Source: JBBDWZ01 sp050732575
Lineage (GTDB): Bacteria > Gemmatimonadota > Gemmatimonadetes > Longimicrobiales > RSA9
Assembly (NCBI GenBank): GCA_050732575.1
Contig: JBOHRF010000041.1
Location: 1 to 26,702, forward strand
Length of the DNA stretch: 26,702 nt
Direction: 5' to 3'
The notes beneath the pieces were generated by a model. That model was not told the DNA's origin. It made no database searches and worked only from the letters and a program-made list of their open reading frames with translations. Positions 7,473 through 15,641 of this stretch are shown piece by piece. The position numbers were made by a program, and so were the translations under genes. Every line of letters begins with the position of its first letter. Positions within the stretch are counted from its first letter, which is position 1.

Positions 7473-7675
7473 TCAGCGAAGTAACTCCAATCCGCCAGCG
7501 CGAGATGGTAAGCTGAGGATCCACAGTGCAGTACGCAGGTTCCTAGGCTGTCGTGCAAGATCTACATTCGGGTCAATGAACGGATAAAAGGGTCTCCCGT
7601 TCAGGGACACCCTTGAATCGACATACACCTCCGCCAGCGTTGCCTTCCCGTCGCCGAATAATGTTGTCCTCGATT
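7473..7675 (-). pseudogene. C-terminal remnant of an HTTM-domain (vitamin K-dependent carboxylase-like) protein
   Basis: The minus-strand frame reads GDGKATLAEVYVDSRVSLNG, then RPFYPFIDPNVDLARQPRNL, and ends with a W-I-L-S-L stretch and a TGA at 7473-7475. In HTTM / vitamin K-dependent gamma-carboxylase-type membrane proteins, a V-x-V-S-L-N-G-R-P-x-x-x-x-I-D-P-x-V-D-L segment stands near the C-terminus, followed by a W-I-L-P-L end, so the match is specific. Further upstream the frame runs into a 9-nt tandem repeat that encodes only Arg/Ser, and no membrane segments follow. Only the last ~65 residues survive. The call relies on recalled family motifs. Confidence 0.6.
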
Positions 7676-7677
7676 GC

Positions 7678-7707
7678 CTACGGCGGCTACGGCGGCTACG
7701 GCGGCTA
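7678..7707. repeat. CGGCGGCTA tandem repeat
   Basis: Three perfect 9-nt copies occupy 7681-7707, preceded by CTA at 7678-7680. On the + strand they encode Gly-Gly-Tyr repeats inside a 40-codon open frame (7661-7783). Confidence 0.9.
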
Positions 7708-7805
7708 TCCTAAATGCGTTGGAACAAAGTGTCAAGCTGTGTATTTCGTCCCTATGATCTCGTCCCCATTAGCGAATTATTGAGCGTTAATGAATAACAG
7801 ACATG

Positions 7806-8481
7806 TCAACCCGCCGCCGCCTTTTCCTCGGCGTGGTGCTTGATGGTACGGCCTTCCACGAAGAACACCACCTCTTCGGCCACGTTGGTGGCCAGGTCGG
7901 CGATGCGCTCGAGGTTGCCGGAAACCAGCAGCAGGTCCATGCCCGCGGTGATCTTGCGCGGGTCTTCCATCATGTGAGTGAGCAGGATGCGGAAGTTGTT
8001 GTTGTGCATTTCATACACGCGGTCGTCCAGCTTGACCACGGAGCGGGCCAGCGCGCTGTCACCGTGGATGAAGGCATTGAGCGCCTCACTCAACATGTCA
8101 GTGGCTATGCGGTCCATTTCCTCGAACTCGGACAGGACCGGGAAGGGCGATGCCTGGAGCAGCCAGCGCAGGGTCTCGGCAATGTTGACGGCGTGGTCGC
8201 TCACGCGCTCGAGGTCGTTGGCGATCTTGGTGGCGGATGCAATGAAGCGCAGATCGCGCGCCATGGGCTGCTGCAACGCGAGTAGCTGGATGGCCGCGTC
8301 ATCGATTTCCAGCTCGAGCGCACCGATGGCGTTGTCTTTCTCGATGACCAGGCTGGCCTTGAGCTCATCCCGCTCGAGCAGCCTGGACCGCCAGCTTGAC
8401 CATGTCTTCAGCCAGGCCCGACATACTGACCAGCCGGGCCTTGAGCTGCTCCATCTCCTCGACGAAATGGCGGAGTGTCAT
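7806..8481 (-). pseudogene. phoU: phoU with a single frameshift
   Basis: The start at ATG 8479-8481 gives MTLRHFVEEMEQLKARLVSM and then GLAEDMVKLAVQA, the first PhoU helix pair. At about 8381-8386 one extra base shifts the frame. Past it the protein resumes as LLERDELKASLVIEKDNAIG and runs through QQPMARDLRFIASATKIAND to a C-terminal ATNVAEEVVFFVEG. Without the extra base it would be 224 residues, the normal PhoU length, with both three-helix bundles and their E/D-x-x-x-D metal-binding patterns. PhoU dampens Pst phosphate uptake and PhoR signalling. Its start codon overlaps the stop of the pstB remnant (ATGA), the usual pstB-phoU arrangement. A sequencing error is possible, but the neighbouring pstB has several independent lesions. 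Confidence 0.9.
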
Positions 8482-8758
8482 CCGAACCGGCCTGTGATGT
8501 ACGCTTCGGTCTGCTCCTCGCGCGGATCGTGAAGAGCTGCTGCGTCGGACCATACTCGATCAGATCGCCCATGTAGAAACGCGGTAAAATCCGAAACGCG
8601 CGCCGCCTGCTGCATGTTGTGAGTAACGATGACCACCGTGTAGTTCTGCTTCAGCTCGTAGATCAGGTCTTCGATCTTCTACGTGGCGATGGGATCGAGT
8701 GCGGAGGCGGGCTCATCCATGAGCAGCACTTCCGGCTCGACCGCCAGCGCGCGCCGTT
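8478..8758 (-). pseudogene. pstB: pstB 3' remnant (phosphate ABC transporter ATPase)
   Basis: Only the C-terminal third remains. ALAVEPEVLLMDEPASALDP carries Walker B and the D-loop. An in-frame TAG follows at 8679-8681, in the position of the Ala or Thr codon in TxKIEDLIYELK. The next part, VVIVTHNMQQAARVSD, has the H-loop His. One extra base near 8577-8581 and one missing base near 8515-8520 then shift the frame twice around GDLIEYGPTQQLFTI. The original frame ends with REEQTEAYITGRFG and TGA 8478-8480. Walker A and the signature motif are absent. The truncated end abuts the duplicated SDR tail at 8759. Confidence 0.88.
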
Positions 8759-8823
8759 CAGCTACGTGACCGGGCAATGCATTGCCGTAGATGGCGGTTT
8801 ACGGAATTGGATTTGCGCCGCCT
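8759..8823. repeat. Direct repeat, right copy (broken 3' end of an SDR gene)
   Basis: This 65-bp stretch repeats 5845-5911 with two 1-base deletions (in the GGG and TTT runs) and three substitutions. It encodes SYVTGQCIAVDGG before the frame is lost. It is a decayed copy of the SDR gene end and stands directly between the pstB remnant and the leader of the permease gene. Confidence 0.9.
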
Positions 8824-8884
8824 AACCGATGAACGTCCGTTCCATCCGTTCAATCCTTTTCTCCCCTACCGGCATCCGACTCGT

Positions 8885-11347
8885 ATGAATTTGATGCCTG
8901 TACTCCGCTCGCTGGTTCGGGCCCGCGCTCTGGCGCTGGCCGTAGTAGGCACGCTCGCGATTGGCACGGGCGCCATGGTCACGACCTTCCTGTTGGTCGA
9001 TGCCGCGCTTTGGCGCCCACCGCCGTTTCCCGACGCAGACCGCATCGGGCTGATCTATTTCACGCGCGCCGGTCCGCGCAATCCGTATCATCGGGAGCGT
9101 TGGTCGTTCCCGGCCATCACCATGCTGAGGGGTCTTACAACGGATATCGCCAGCATCGCCAACTACTCGGGCTCGTCACTCGCGCTGACCGGCATGGATG
9201 AGCCCGAATGGTTGTCGGGCGAGATTGTATCACCGGCGTATTTCTCGATTCTGCGGGCACAACCGCAACTGGGCCGCACGTTCCTCGAGTCCGAAGATGT
9301 GATCGGTGCGGATCCGGTGGTGGTGCTGGGACACGGTTTGTGGCAACGTCGATTCGCGGGTGATCCGGCAGTCGTGGGCAGGACCGTGCATTTACGCGGC
9401 GAGGCGCTGACCGTGATCGGCGTGATGCGGGCCGGGTTCCGCGGACTCACGGACAAGGCGGAGTACTGGATCCCCACGGTGATGGCCGCGCGTCTCAGTT
9501 ATGCGGAATATCTCACGACCGACCAGAACTTCATCAACGTGGTGGCGCGGCTGCATCCCGGCATCACCTTCGATGGTGCGCGCTCGACGTTGCAACCGCT
9601 GGGTGCACGCATCCACGCGGCCGTACCCATGGAGGATCCGGATACGACCGAGACCGTAGGTGCCACGGCCCGCTCGCTGGCTGAAGCGCGCGTGGAGCCC
9701 AACACGCGCCGTTCGTTGTTGATTCTCTTTTCTGCGGTTGCGCTGCTCTACCTGTTGGCCTGCGCGAATGCCATCAACCTGCTGCTGGGTCGGGCAGCTA
9801 CGCGCCGACGCGAAGCGGCCATCCTGTCCGCGTTGGGTTGTGGGCCCGCGCGACTGGTGCGCCACTTCCTGCCCGAAGGCCTACTGCTGGTTAGCGCCGG
9901 GAGTTTACTCGGTCTGGTGTTGGCGTGGGTCGCCAGTTTTTTCATCACCACGCCCACGGAGGTCTGGGGACCGCGCAATTTCTACGGCAGCCTGGGCGCG
10001 TTCGCATTGCCCGGTGTCGACCTGCGCGTGGTTGGATTTGCCGTTGCCCTGACTTTCTTCACGATGTTGCTGGTGGCCTGGGCACCGGCCGCGAGTGCGG
10101 CGCGCGTCGACATATTGGCCGGACTGAAGGAAGGCGGCCGATACGCGGCCAGCCGTGCCGGCACGCTCCGGCGCCCCACGTTGCGCGGCGCCATAGTCGC
10201 GCTGGAGAGCGGACTCGCACTGCTGTTGCTGGTGGGTGGTGGCCTCATGATCGACAGCTTCATGCGCATGCGGCGCACGGAGCTGGGCGTCGATGCCGAG
10301 CGCGTGCTTACGTTCTGGCTGCGGCCCAACGAAGTGCAAATACCAGCGGAAGCGGCGCCCGCGTTCATCGCGCGCATGCTGGAGGCCATTGCCCGCGCTC
10401 CCGGCGTGGTTGCCGCCACCGTGGATGGCGGTGCGCCCGTGAGCGGCAGCGCGCGCAGCTCACTGTTCATCGCAGGAAGACCGACGGCACCGGAGGACGC
10501 GCCGGGCGTACTGCGCCACTACATCGGTCCGGATCATTTTCGTGTGCTCGGTGTGAACCTGCTGCGCGGGCGAGTCTTCAACGCGGCGGACGTTGCTGGC
10601 CGCCCGCGCGTGGCCATCATCAGCGAAACGGCGGCGCGCAGGTTCTGGCCGAACCAGGACCCGATGGGCCAGCGCGTGTGGTTTGGCAGCAGCAGCCCCG
10701 AGTCGAGTGCCGAGATCGTAGGCATCGTGGGTGATGTTGTGCACGAGCCGCTGGATCTCACGCCCAATCGCAACGATTTCTACACGCCCTATGCACAGTT
10801 CACCTATGCATCGCGCATGGTCATGGTGCGCACGACCGGCGCACCCATGGCCGTTCTGCAGGACATTCGGCGCGCCGTGCGCAGCATCGACCCGGACCTG
10901 CCCCTGGTGGAAGTGAAGCCGCTCACCGCGCTGATCGGCAACTCATGGGCGCGCCAGCGCTTCGATGCTGCACTGTTCGGCGGCTTTGCCACCATCGCCA
11001 TGGTCCTCGCCGCTTTTGGGATCTACGCCGTCGTGTCGTATGCAGTAAGCCAGCGCGCGCGTGAAATGGGAATTCGCATGGCACTGGGCGCGCAACCCGC
11101 CGCCATTCTGCGCCTGGTCATCGGTGAGGGGATGGGATTGCCAGCCGTTGGTTTGCTGGCCGGCATCATCGGTTCGCTTGCGCTGACGCGGTTTTTACAG
11201 GGCGTCCTCTACGAGGTGAGACCCACGGATCCGGTGGTTCTGCTGGGTAGTGTGGCGATGTTGGCGGCGGTATCGCTGCTGGCCTGCGTAGCGCCCGCCC
11301 GGCGGGCGACACGGCAGGACCCATTGGTTGCGTTGAGAGCCGAATAA
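8885..11347 (+). CDS. ADOP-type duplicated FtsX/MacB permease (no ATPase partner)
   Basis: The product is 820 residues, starting at ATG 8885. The in-frame ATG at 8777 lies in the duplicated SDR fragment and is rejected, and no strong ribosome binding site is seen. TM1 is at about 16-38, followed by a MacB-type periplasmic domain with R-x-x-P-F-P-D-A-D-R-I and PAYFSILRAQPQLGRTF. A first FtsX block lies at about 274-405 (LLILFSAVALLYLLACAN, then EAAILSALGCGPARLVRHFL). The whole plan repeats with a TM near 440-465, a second periplasmic domain, and a last FtsX block at about 698-815 (GIYAVVSYAVSQRAREMGIR) ending in the typical ARRATRQDPLVALR. Such duplicated permeases are frequent in Acidobacteriota and Gemmatimonadota and often lack an adjacent ATPase, as here. 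The function is not established; efflux or envelope mechanotransmission are the options. Confidence 0.9.
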   Translation: MNLMPVLRSLVRARALALAVVGTLAIGTGAMVTTFLLVDAALWRPPPFPDADRIGLIYFTRAGPRNPYHRERWSFPAITMLRGLTTDIASIANYSGSSLALTGMDEPEWLSGEIVSPAYFSILRAQPQLGRTFLESEDVIGADPVVVLGHGLWQRRFAGDPAVVGRTVHLRGEALTVIGVMRAGFRGLTDKAEYWIPTVMAARLSYAEYLTTDQNFINVVARLHPGITFDGARSTLQPLGARIHAAVPMEDPDTTETVGATARSLAEARVEPNTRRSLLILFSAVALLYLLACANAINLLLGRAATRRREAAILSALGCGPARLVRHFLPEGLLLVSAGSLLGLVLAWVASFFITTPTEVWGPRNFYGSLGAFALPGVDLRVVGFAVALTFFTMLLVAWAPAASAARVDILAGLKEGGRYAASRAGTLRRPTLRGAIVALESGLALLLLVGGGLMIDSFMRMRRTELGVDAERVLTFWLRPNEVQIPAEAAPAFIARMLEAIARAPGVVAATVDGGAPVSGSARSSLFIAGRPTAPEDAPGVLRHYIGPDHFRVLGVNLLRGRVFNAADVAGRPRVAIISETAARRFWPNQDPMGQRVWFGSSSPESSAEIVGIVGDVVHEPLDLTPNRNDFYTPYAQFTYASRMVMVRTTGAPMAVLQDIRRAVRSIDPDLPLVEVKPLTALIGNSWARQRFDAALFGGFATIAMVLAAFGIYAVVSYAVSQRAREMGIRMALGAQPAAILRLVIGEGMGLPAVGLLAGIIGSLALTRFLQGVLYEVRPTDPVVLLGSVAMLAAVSLLACVAPARRATRQDPLVALRAE

Positions 11348-11362
11348 ACGTCACGACATTTC

Positions 11363-11473
11363 ACTAATCCTAATCCTCACCTTAATCCTAATCCTCAGCG
11401 CTTTCCTACTCCTGCCGTTCGAAGGAGGAGGAGAGTGCTGAGGATTAGGATTAAGGTGAGGATTAGGATTAGT
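11363..11473. terminator. Long palindrome after the ADOP permease gene (51-nt arms)
   Basis: The arm 11363-11413 pairs with 11423-11473 with about three mismatches around a 9-nt loop (GCCGTTCGA). The + strand right arm reads AGGAGGAGGAGAGTGCTGAG and then repeated GGATTA. It starts 16 bases after the stop codon. The arm length, loop size and much of the sequence match the palindrome at 26251-26362. Confidence 0.9.
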
Positions 11474-11501
11474 AACATCCATTGCGACGCGTTATTGGGG
11501 T

Positions 11502-11545
11502 CGCACACGCATGTGCGCGCGCACGCGCACGCGCACGCGCACGCG
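11502..11545. other. 44-nt perfectly alternating purine-pyrimidine tract (Z-DNA-prone)
   Basis: From the C at 11502 to the G at 11545 every base alternates between purine and pyrimidine. The tract begins CGCACACGCATGTG and continues as a GCGCAC hexamer repeat. Such CG/CA tracts are the strongest known Z-DNA formers under negative supercoiling. It lies between the permease gene's palindrome and the FKBP gene. Confidence 0.9.
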
Positions 11546-11685
11546 ATGCTGAGCCGCGCATGAGTGCGCTCTGTTGTGCTGACCTGAACGCGCGCGTATC
11601 GTGCGGAAGTGAATGTGGCGCTGGCAGGCTGGTCGTTGTGTATGCACACGCATCGCACCAGCACATCGGCATGGAAAGCGATTGC

Positions 11686-12231
11686 ATGTACTACTGCGCG
11701 CGGGACAAACGATGGTTGGTTTTGCCGCTGCTCACTGGGATCGTGAGCTGCTCGAAGATTCTGCCCGGCCCCGCGCAATCTGACCGGGCACCACCTCCAG
11801 CGAGCGGGCGGGAGCGCACCCAGTTCGCCATGCGCTACATCGACGTAGCCCCCGGCTCAGGCGCGGAGGCAGCAGCGGGTAAATGTTACTACGTGCACTA
11901 TACCGGGTGGCTGACCGACGGGACCAAGTTCGATTCCTCGCGTGATACCACGCGCGAAGGACGGCCACGCACGCCCCTTGGTTTTCAGCAAGGTCGCAGA
12001 GCGGTCATCGCGGGTTGGGACGTGGGCTTCGAGGGCATGCGGGTCATGGGCAAACGGCGCCTCATCATTCCGTATCAGCTGGCTTACGGCGTCAACGGAA
12101 ATCCGCCCGTCATTCCGCCCAGGGCCACCCTCATTTTCGATGTGGAGTTGATGGACGTGCGCGATGCGCCGGCCGCAACGCGGCCACCCGATCCGCCGGC
12201 CCGCTGCCCGCCCTGGGAACCGACCGGCTGA
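11686..12231 (+). CDS. FKBP-type peptidyl-prolyl isomerase, lipoprotein
   Basis: The product is 181 residues from ATG 11686, which has GGAAAG six to seven bases upstream; ATG 11671 is the alternative. The N-terminus is a lipoprotein signal: RDKR, a hydrophobic WLVLPLLTGIV, and a lipobox I-V-S-Cys22. The protein should therefore be anchored in the periplasm. A Pro/Gly-rich linker leads to one FKBP domain (about 66-158) with the binding-pocket residues in place: Tyr72, Phe82, Asp83, Phe100, Val107-Ile108, Trp111, Tyr134 and Phe151. It catalyses cis-trans isomerisation of prolyl bonds, probably helping secreted or outer-membrane proteins fold. The tail is Pro-rich. It precedes the SusC operon on the same strand but has its own upstream region. 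Confidence 0.9.
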   Translation: MYYCARDKRWLVLPLLTGIVSCSKILPGPAQSDRAPPPASGRERTQFAMRYIDVAPGSGAEAAAGKCYYVHYTGWLTDGTKFDSSRDTTREGRPRTPLGFQQGRRAVIAGWDVGFEGMRVMGKRRLIIPYQLAYGVNGNPPVIPPRATLIFDVELMDVRDAPAATRPPDPPARCPPWEPTG

Positions 12232-12544
12232 GTCCGGGCCGTAAAAATACTTAACGGCAGATCGGGTTGCGGAGAACACGCAACCCACGGGCGATCCCGA
12301 GCCTGTTGCCGAGCGTCGGGCCGGTCATACTTTGTATACAGATGCTGCTGCCGCGCGCGGCCCCACTACCGCGAGCGTAACCTCGCGAGCCGATCACGGC
12401 TCCGCCCAAATACACAGGACAGACCGACAATCCATAGAGCCCCATCGGCTCAAAACCGGTCCTCGACAGCGCGCTGATGCGAGACGGGGCCTTTTCAGTT
12501 GTCCAACATCGGTAACACTTACCTTCTCCCGGGGGAGGTCGCTC
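12232..12544. other. Non-coding leader between the FKBP and susC-like genes
   Basis: This 313-bp stretch holds no convincing gene. A small hairpin, GGGTTGCG at 12264-12271 and CGCAACCC at 12279-12286, lies 32 bp after the FKBP stop and may act as its terminator, although no T-run follows. TATACA at 12335-12340 could be a -10 box for the downstream operon, but no good -35 element is at the right distance. The operon message would then carry a 5' leader of roughly 200 nt. No riboswitch fold was recognised. Confidence 0.4.
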
Positions 12545-15500
12545 ATGCGTTGGTCGGCATCGTTGCTGGGCTTGATCCTGGTCGTGGCGGCGCCAGCCGC
12601 AGGCTCGGTCAATTCGGAAAGAGACAACCGTGCGCCCGTGGGCTCGGTGACGGGCCGGGTGACCGAGAGTGGGACGGGCCAGCCGGTCACAGGCGCCGTG
12701 GTCATGGTGGTCGGTACGCAGCTTACGGCTCTGACCGATGTGCAGGGTCGCTATCTGCTGAACCAGGTGCCGGCGGGTCAGCGCACCATCAGCGTACGGC
12801 GTCTCGGGTATGCGGATGGATCGCAAACCGTGAACGTCACGGACAACGCATCGACAACGCTCGACTTTACGGTGAACACGCTGGCCGTGCAGCTGAGCGA
12901 AGTCGTGGTCACAGCAACGGGCGAGCAGCGCAAGCTCGAAATCGGCAACGTGGTGGCCAGTGTGAGCGTGGCATCGGTCGTGGCCGCGGCACCCATCACG
13001 AACGTCACCGATGTGTTGCAGGGGCGGGTAGCCGGGGTCATGACCTTTGCCAATAGCGGCATTACGGGTTCGGCGCCGCGCATCCGCATCCGTGGCTTCA
13101 ACAGTCTCTCGCAATCCAACGCGCCGCTCATGATCATCGATGGTGTGCGGGTGGAGAACACGACCGGCGCGGCCGGCAACCTGGGTGCGGGCACTTCCTA
13201 TGGTTGGTCCAGCGGCGCGGTGACGCAGCTGAATCCGGAAGAGATCGCTTCACTCGACATCGTGAAGGGTCCATCCGCAGCCACGCTGTATGGAACGGAC
13301 GGCGCTAATGGAGTGATCCTGATCACCACCAAGCGGGGTCAGGAAGGGCGGGCGCGCTTCACGATGTATACGGAAGGTGGCATCATCCAGCAGCAATCGC
13401 GCTGGAACGATACGTACTACGCGTTTGGCCGCACGCCGGCCGGCGCCCAAACGCGCTGCAACAATCTCTTGCGCATTGGCGGTGGCTGCACGCTGGACAG
13501 CCTGTCCGTATGGAGCCCCATGCGCGATGCACCCAGCTCGCCCATTGGCACGGGCAACCGGAAGCAATTGGGCCTGCAGATATCCGGCGGTGTGCAGCAA
13601 TTCCGTTACTTCATCTCGAGCGAGCTCGAAGATGAGACGGGTTATTTGCAATTGTCGAATTCCGAGATCACTCGCCTCAAGAACCAGCGGGGCGGTGCCG
13701 CCATTCCTGATGAGCAGATTCGACCGAACTACCTGAAACGCGCAGCGCTGCGTGGCAACATCTCGACCCGGTTGGGCGAGAATGCCGACATCAGGATTTC
13801 CACTGCCATCGGGCTTCAGAAAGTGCAGCTGCCTGGTTCGGGCATTTTCTCCAACGCGGCCTGGGGCCCGGGCTTCAACGATGCCAATGAGGGTTGGCAG
13901 AATGGCGTGCGTCCGGGTGAATCGTTCGCCGTTCGATCGGCGGAGAATCTGACGCGTGTGACGACTGGATTGACCGGCAACTGGAGTCCACGTTCGTGGC
14001 TCACCACGCGCGCCACGGTGGGCCTCGATTTTTCGAGTATGTTCTCGGACAACTTGCAGCGGCGCGGCGAGGGCGGCACGCCGGCCAATCCCAGTCTGGG
14101 GCGGCGCGCGGAAATCCGCAGCGCGACCACGCTCTATACCGTGGACCTGGGCAGCTCGGCATCGTTCAACCTGACACCGAGCATCACATCACGCTCCTCC
14201 ATTGGCGCGCAATACAACCGACGCAACGCGGGCTCGGTCCTGGCGCAGGGAACCAACCTGCCGCCCGGCTCGAGCACGCTGGCCGGCGCAGCCACCCTGT
14301 CCAACGCAGAGCAGACCGTTGAATCCGTCATCGCGGGTGCATATGGCGAGCAGATGTTCGGCCTGTCCGAGCGCATCTTCGTCACGGGCGCGTTACGCGC
14401 GGATGGTGCCAGCAGCTTCGGCAAGAACTTCAGGACCGCCTTCTATCCGAAAGCCAGCATGTCCTGGCTGCTCTCGGACGAAAGTTTCTTTCCGGACATT
14501 TCCTTCCTGAACAGTCTGCGTTACCGCCTGGCTTATGGAGCTTCGGGCGTCCAACCCGATGCCATTGCCGCATTGCCGCGCCTGCAGTTCGTCACGGTAT
14601 TCGTGAATGGTGCGACGGCCACGGGCGCGCAGCTGCAGGCCCTGGGCAATCCCAACCTCAAGCCGGAACGAGTCAGTGAAGTCGAGACCGGACTCGATGC
14701 GGATCTGTTCGCTGGGCGCCTGCACGCGGAAGCGACGTTCTACTACCGCAGGAGTGTCGATGCCCTGGTGCAGCGTTCCATGCCGCGTTCGATCGGCATC
14801 ACCGGGACCGGTCAGCTGGACAACGTGGGCTCCGTGCGCAACCGCGGGGTCGAGCTGGATGTGAGAGCGCAAGTGTTGAAATGGAGGGGCGTGGAATTCG
14901 ATCTGAATGTGAATGGATCGATCAACTCGAACAAGCTGCTCAAGCTCGATCCCACACTGCGTCCGCCCGAAGATCGGTTCGTCAAGTTCGTAGAGGGCTA
15001 TCCACTCTTCAGTCAATGGGATCGCAGAGTGAAGAGCTGGAATGATGCCAATGGGGACGGCATTCTGGTGCCCGAGGAGGTGGTGGTCGGTGACTCCATC
15101 GAGTATCTGGGCAATACCAACCCCACGCAAATGCTGAACCTGATACCCAAGTTCACGCTATTGGAAGGTCGGCTCCAGTTCAGCACGATGTTCGTGTATC
15201 GGGGCGATTGGATTCAGACGAATTTCAGCGAGCTGAACAAGTGCAACATTGGCGGCTGCCGCGCGCGCAACGATCCCAATGCATCACTGCGCGAACAGGC
15301 TGCCTACATTGCCTTCACCAAACCCGGTCTCACGTACGCGGGCTACCAGGAGGATGGCACGTATACACGCTGGGCCGAAGCGTCCGTCTCTTACAACGTA
15401 CACGAGAACCTGCTGCGTTCGGTCGGGCTGGGTGTACGCGATGCCACGATCACGCTGAGTGCGCGCAATCTCAAGCTCTGGACCAACTACACCGGCCTGG

Positions 15501-15625
15501 ATCCCGAGGTGGCACAGAATCCCGGGCTGGCCGGCAATTTCGGCACGCTGTGGGACCTGGGCTACGACAATCCGGTCTCGCCCCAGTCGCGCTATTTCAT
15601 CCTGCGCATGACTCTCGGCTTCTGA
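12545..15625 (+). CDS. SusC/RagA-type TonB-linked outer-membrane transporter
   Basis: The product is 1026 residues. ATG 12545 has GGGGGAGG at 12531-12538; the in-frame ATG at 12332 is rejected. After a signal peptide (about 1-20) comes a carboxypeptidase-regulatory-like domain (about 34-112: GSVTGRVTESGTGQPVTGA, then GRYLLNQVPAGQRTISVRRL). LSEVVVTATGEQRK (118-131) introduces the plug. The plug holds VLQGRVAGVM, RIRGFNSLSQSNAPLMIIDG and LDIVKGPSAATLYGTDGANG, all SusC hallmarks. The remainder is a beta-barrel ending in Phe (TLGF), the outer-membrane insertion signal. It imports a bound polymer fragment (glycan or peptide) with energy from TonB. The SusD partner follows after 16 bp. The substrate is unknown. 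Confidence 0.95.
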   Translation: MRWSASLLGLILVVAAPAAGSVNSERDNRAPVGSVTGRVTESGTGQPVTGAVVMVVGTQLTALTDVQGRYLLNQVPAGQRTISVRRLGYADGSQTVNVTDNASTTLDFTVNTLAVQLSEVVVTATGEQRKLEIGNVVASVSVASVVAAAPITNVTDVLQGRVAGVMTFANSGITGSAPRIRIRGFNSLSQSNAPLMIIDGVRVENTTGAAGNLGAGTSYGWSSGAVTQLNPEEIASLDIVKGPSAATLYGTDGANGVILITTKRGQEGRARFTMYTEGGIIQQQSRWNDTYYAFGRTPAGAQTRCNNLLRIGGGCTLDSLSVWSPMRDAPSSPIGTGNRKQLGLQISGGVQQFRYFISSELEDETGYLQLSNSEITRLKNQRGGAAIPDEQIRPNYLKRAALRGNISTRLGENADIRISTAIGLQKVQLPGSGIFSNAAWGPGFNDANEGWQNGVRPGESFAVRSAENLTRVTTGLTGNWSPRSWLTTRATVGLDFSSMFSDNLQRRGEGGTPANPSLGRRAEIRSATTLYTVDLGSSASFNLTPSITSRSSIGAQYNRRNAGSVLAQGTNLPPGSSTLAGAATLSNAEQTVESVIAGAYGEQMFGLSERIFVTGALRADGASSFGKNFRTAFYPKASMSWLLSDESFFPDISFLNSLRYRLAYGASGVQPDAIAALPRLQFVTVFVNGATATGAQLQALGNPNLKPERVSEVETGLDADLFAGRLHAEATFYYRRSVDALVQRSMPRSIGITGTGQLDNVGSVRNRGVELDVRAQVLKWRGVEFDLNVNGSINSNKLLKLDPTLRPPEDRFVKFVEGYPLFSQWDRRVKSWNDANGDGILVPEEVVVGDSIEYLGNTNPTQMLNLIPKFTLLEGRLQFSTMFVYRGDWIQTNFSELNKCNIGGCRARNDPNASLREQAAYIAFTKPGLTYAGYQEDGTYTRWAEASVSYNVHENLLRSVGLGVRDATITLSARNLKLWTNYTGLDPEVAQNPGLAGNFGTLWDLGYDNPVSPQSRYFILRMTLGF

Positions 15626-15641
15626 GCGAAAGGAGGCATCG

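Noticed and set aside
8777..8884. N-terminal extension of the permease from ATG 8777
   Set aside because: It is encoded by the broken SDR-tail repeat in another frame and has no membrane or permease character. The conserved N-terminus begins at 8885.
11364..11473. Telomere-like GGATTA repeats
   Set aside because: There are only two to three imperfect copies, inside a palindrome in the middle of a gene-dense region, with no sign of a replicon end.
11482..11685. N-terminal extension of the FKBP protein reading through the alternating tract (Ala-Arg repeats)
   Set aside because: The Ala-Arg run is a by-product of the GCGCAC repeat, and the lipoprotein signal begins at 11686 with a plausible ribosome binding site.
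12301..12345. Sigma-70-type promoter for the susC operon
   Set aside because: TATACA is a fair -10 box, but the nearest TTGCCG is 23 bases away and no better -35 exists, so it is mentioned only as a possibility in the leader.
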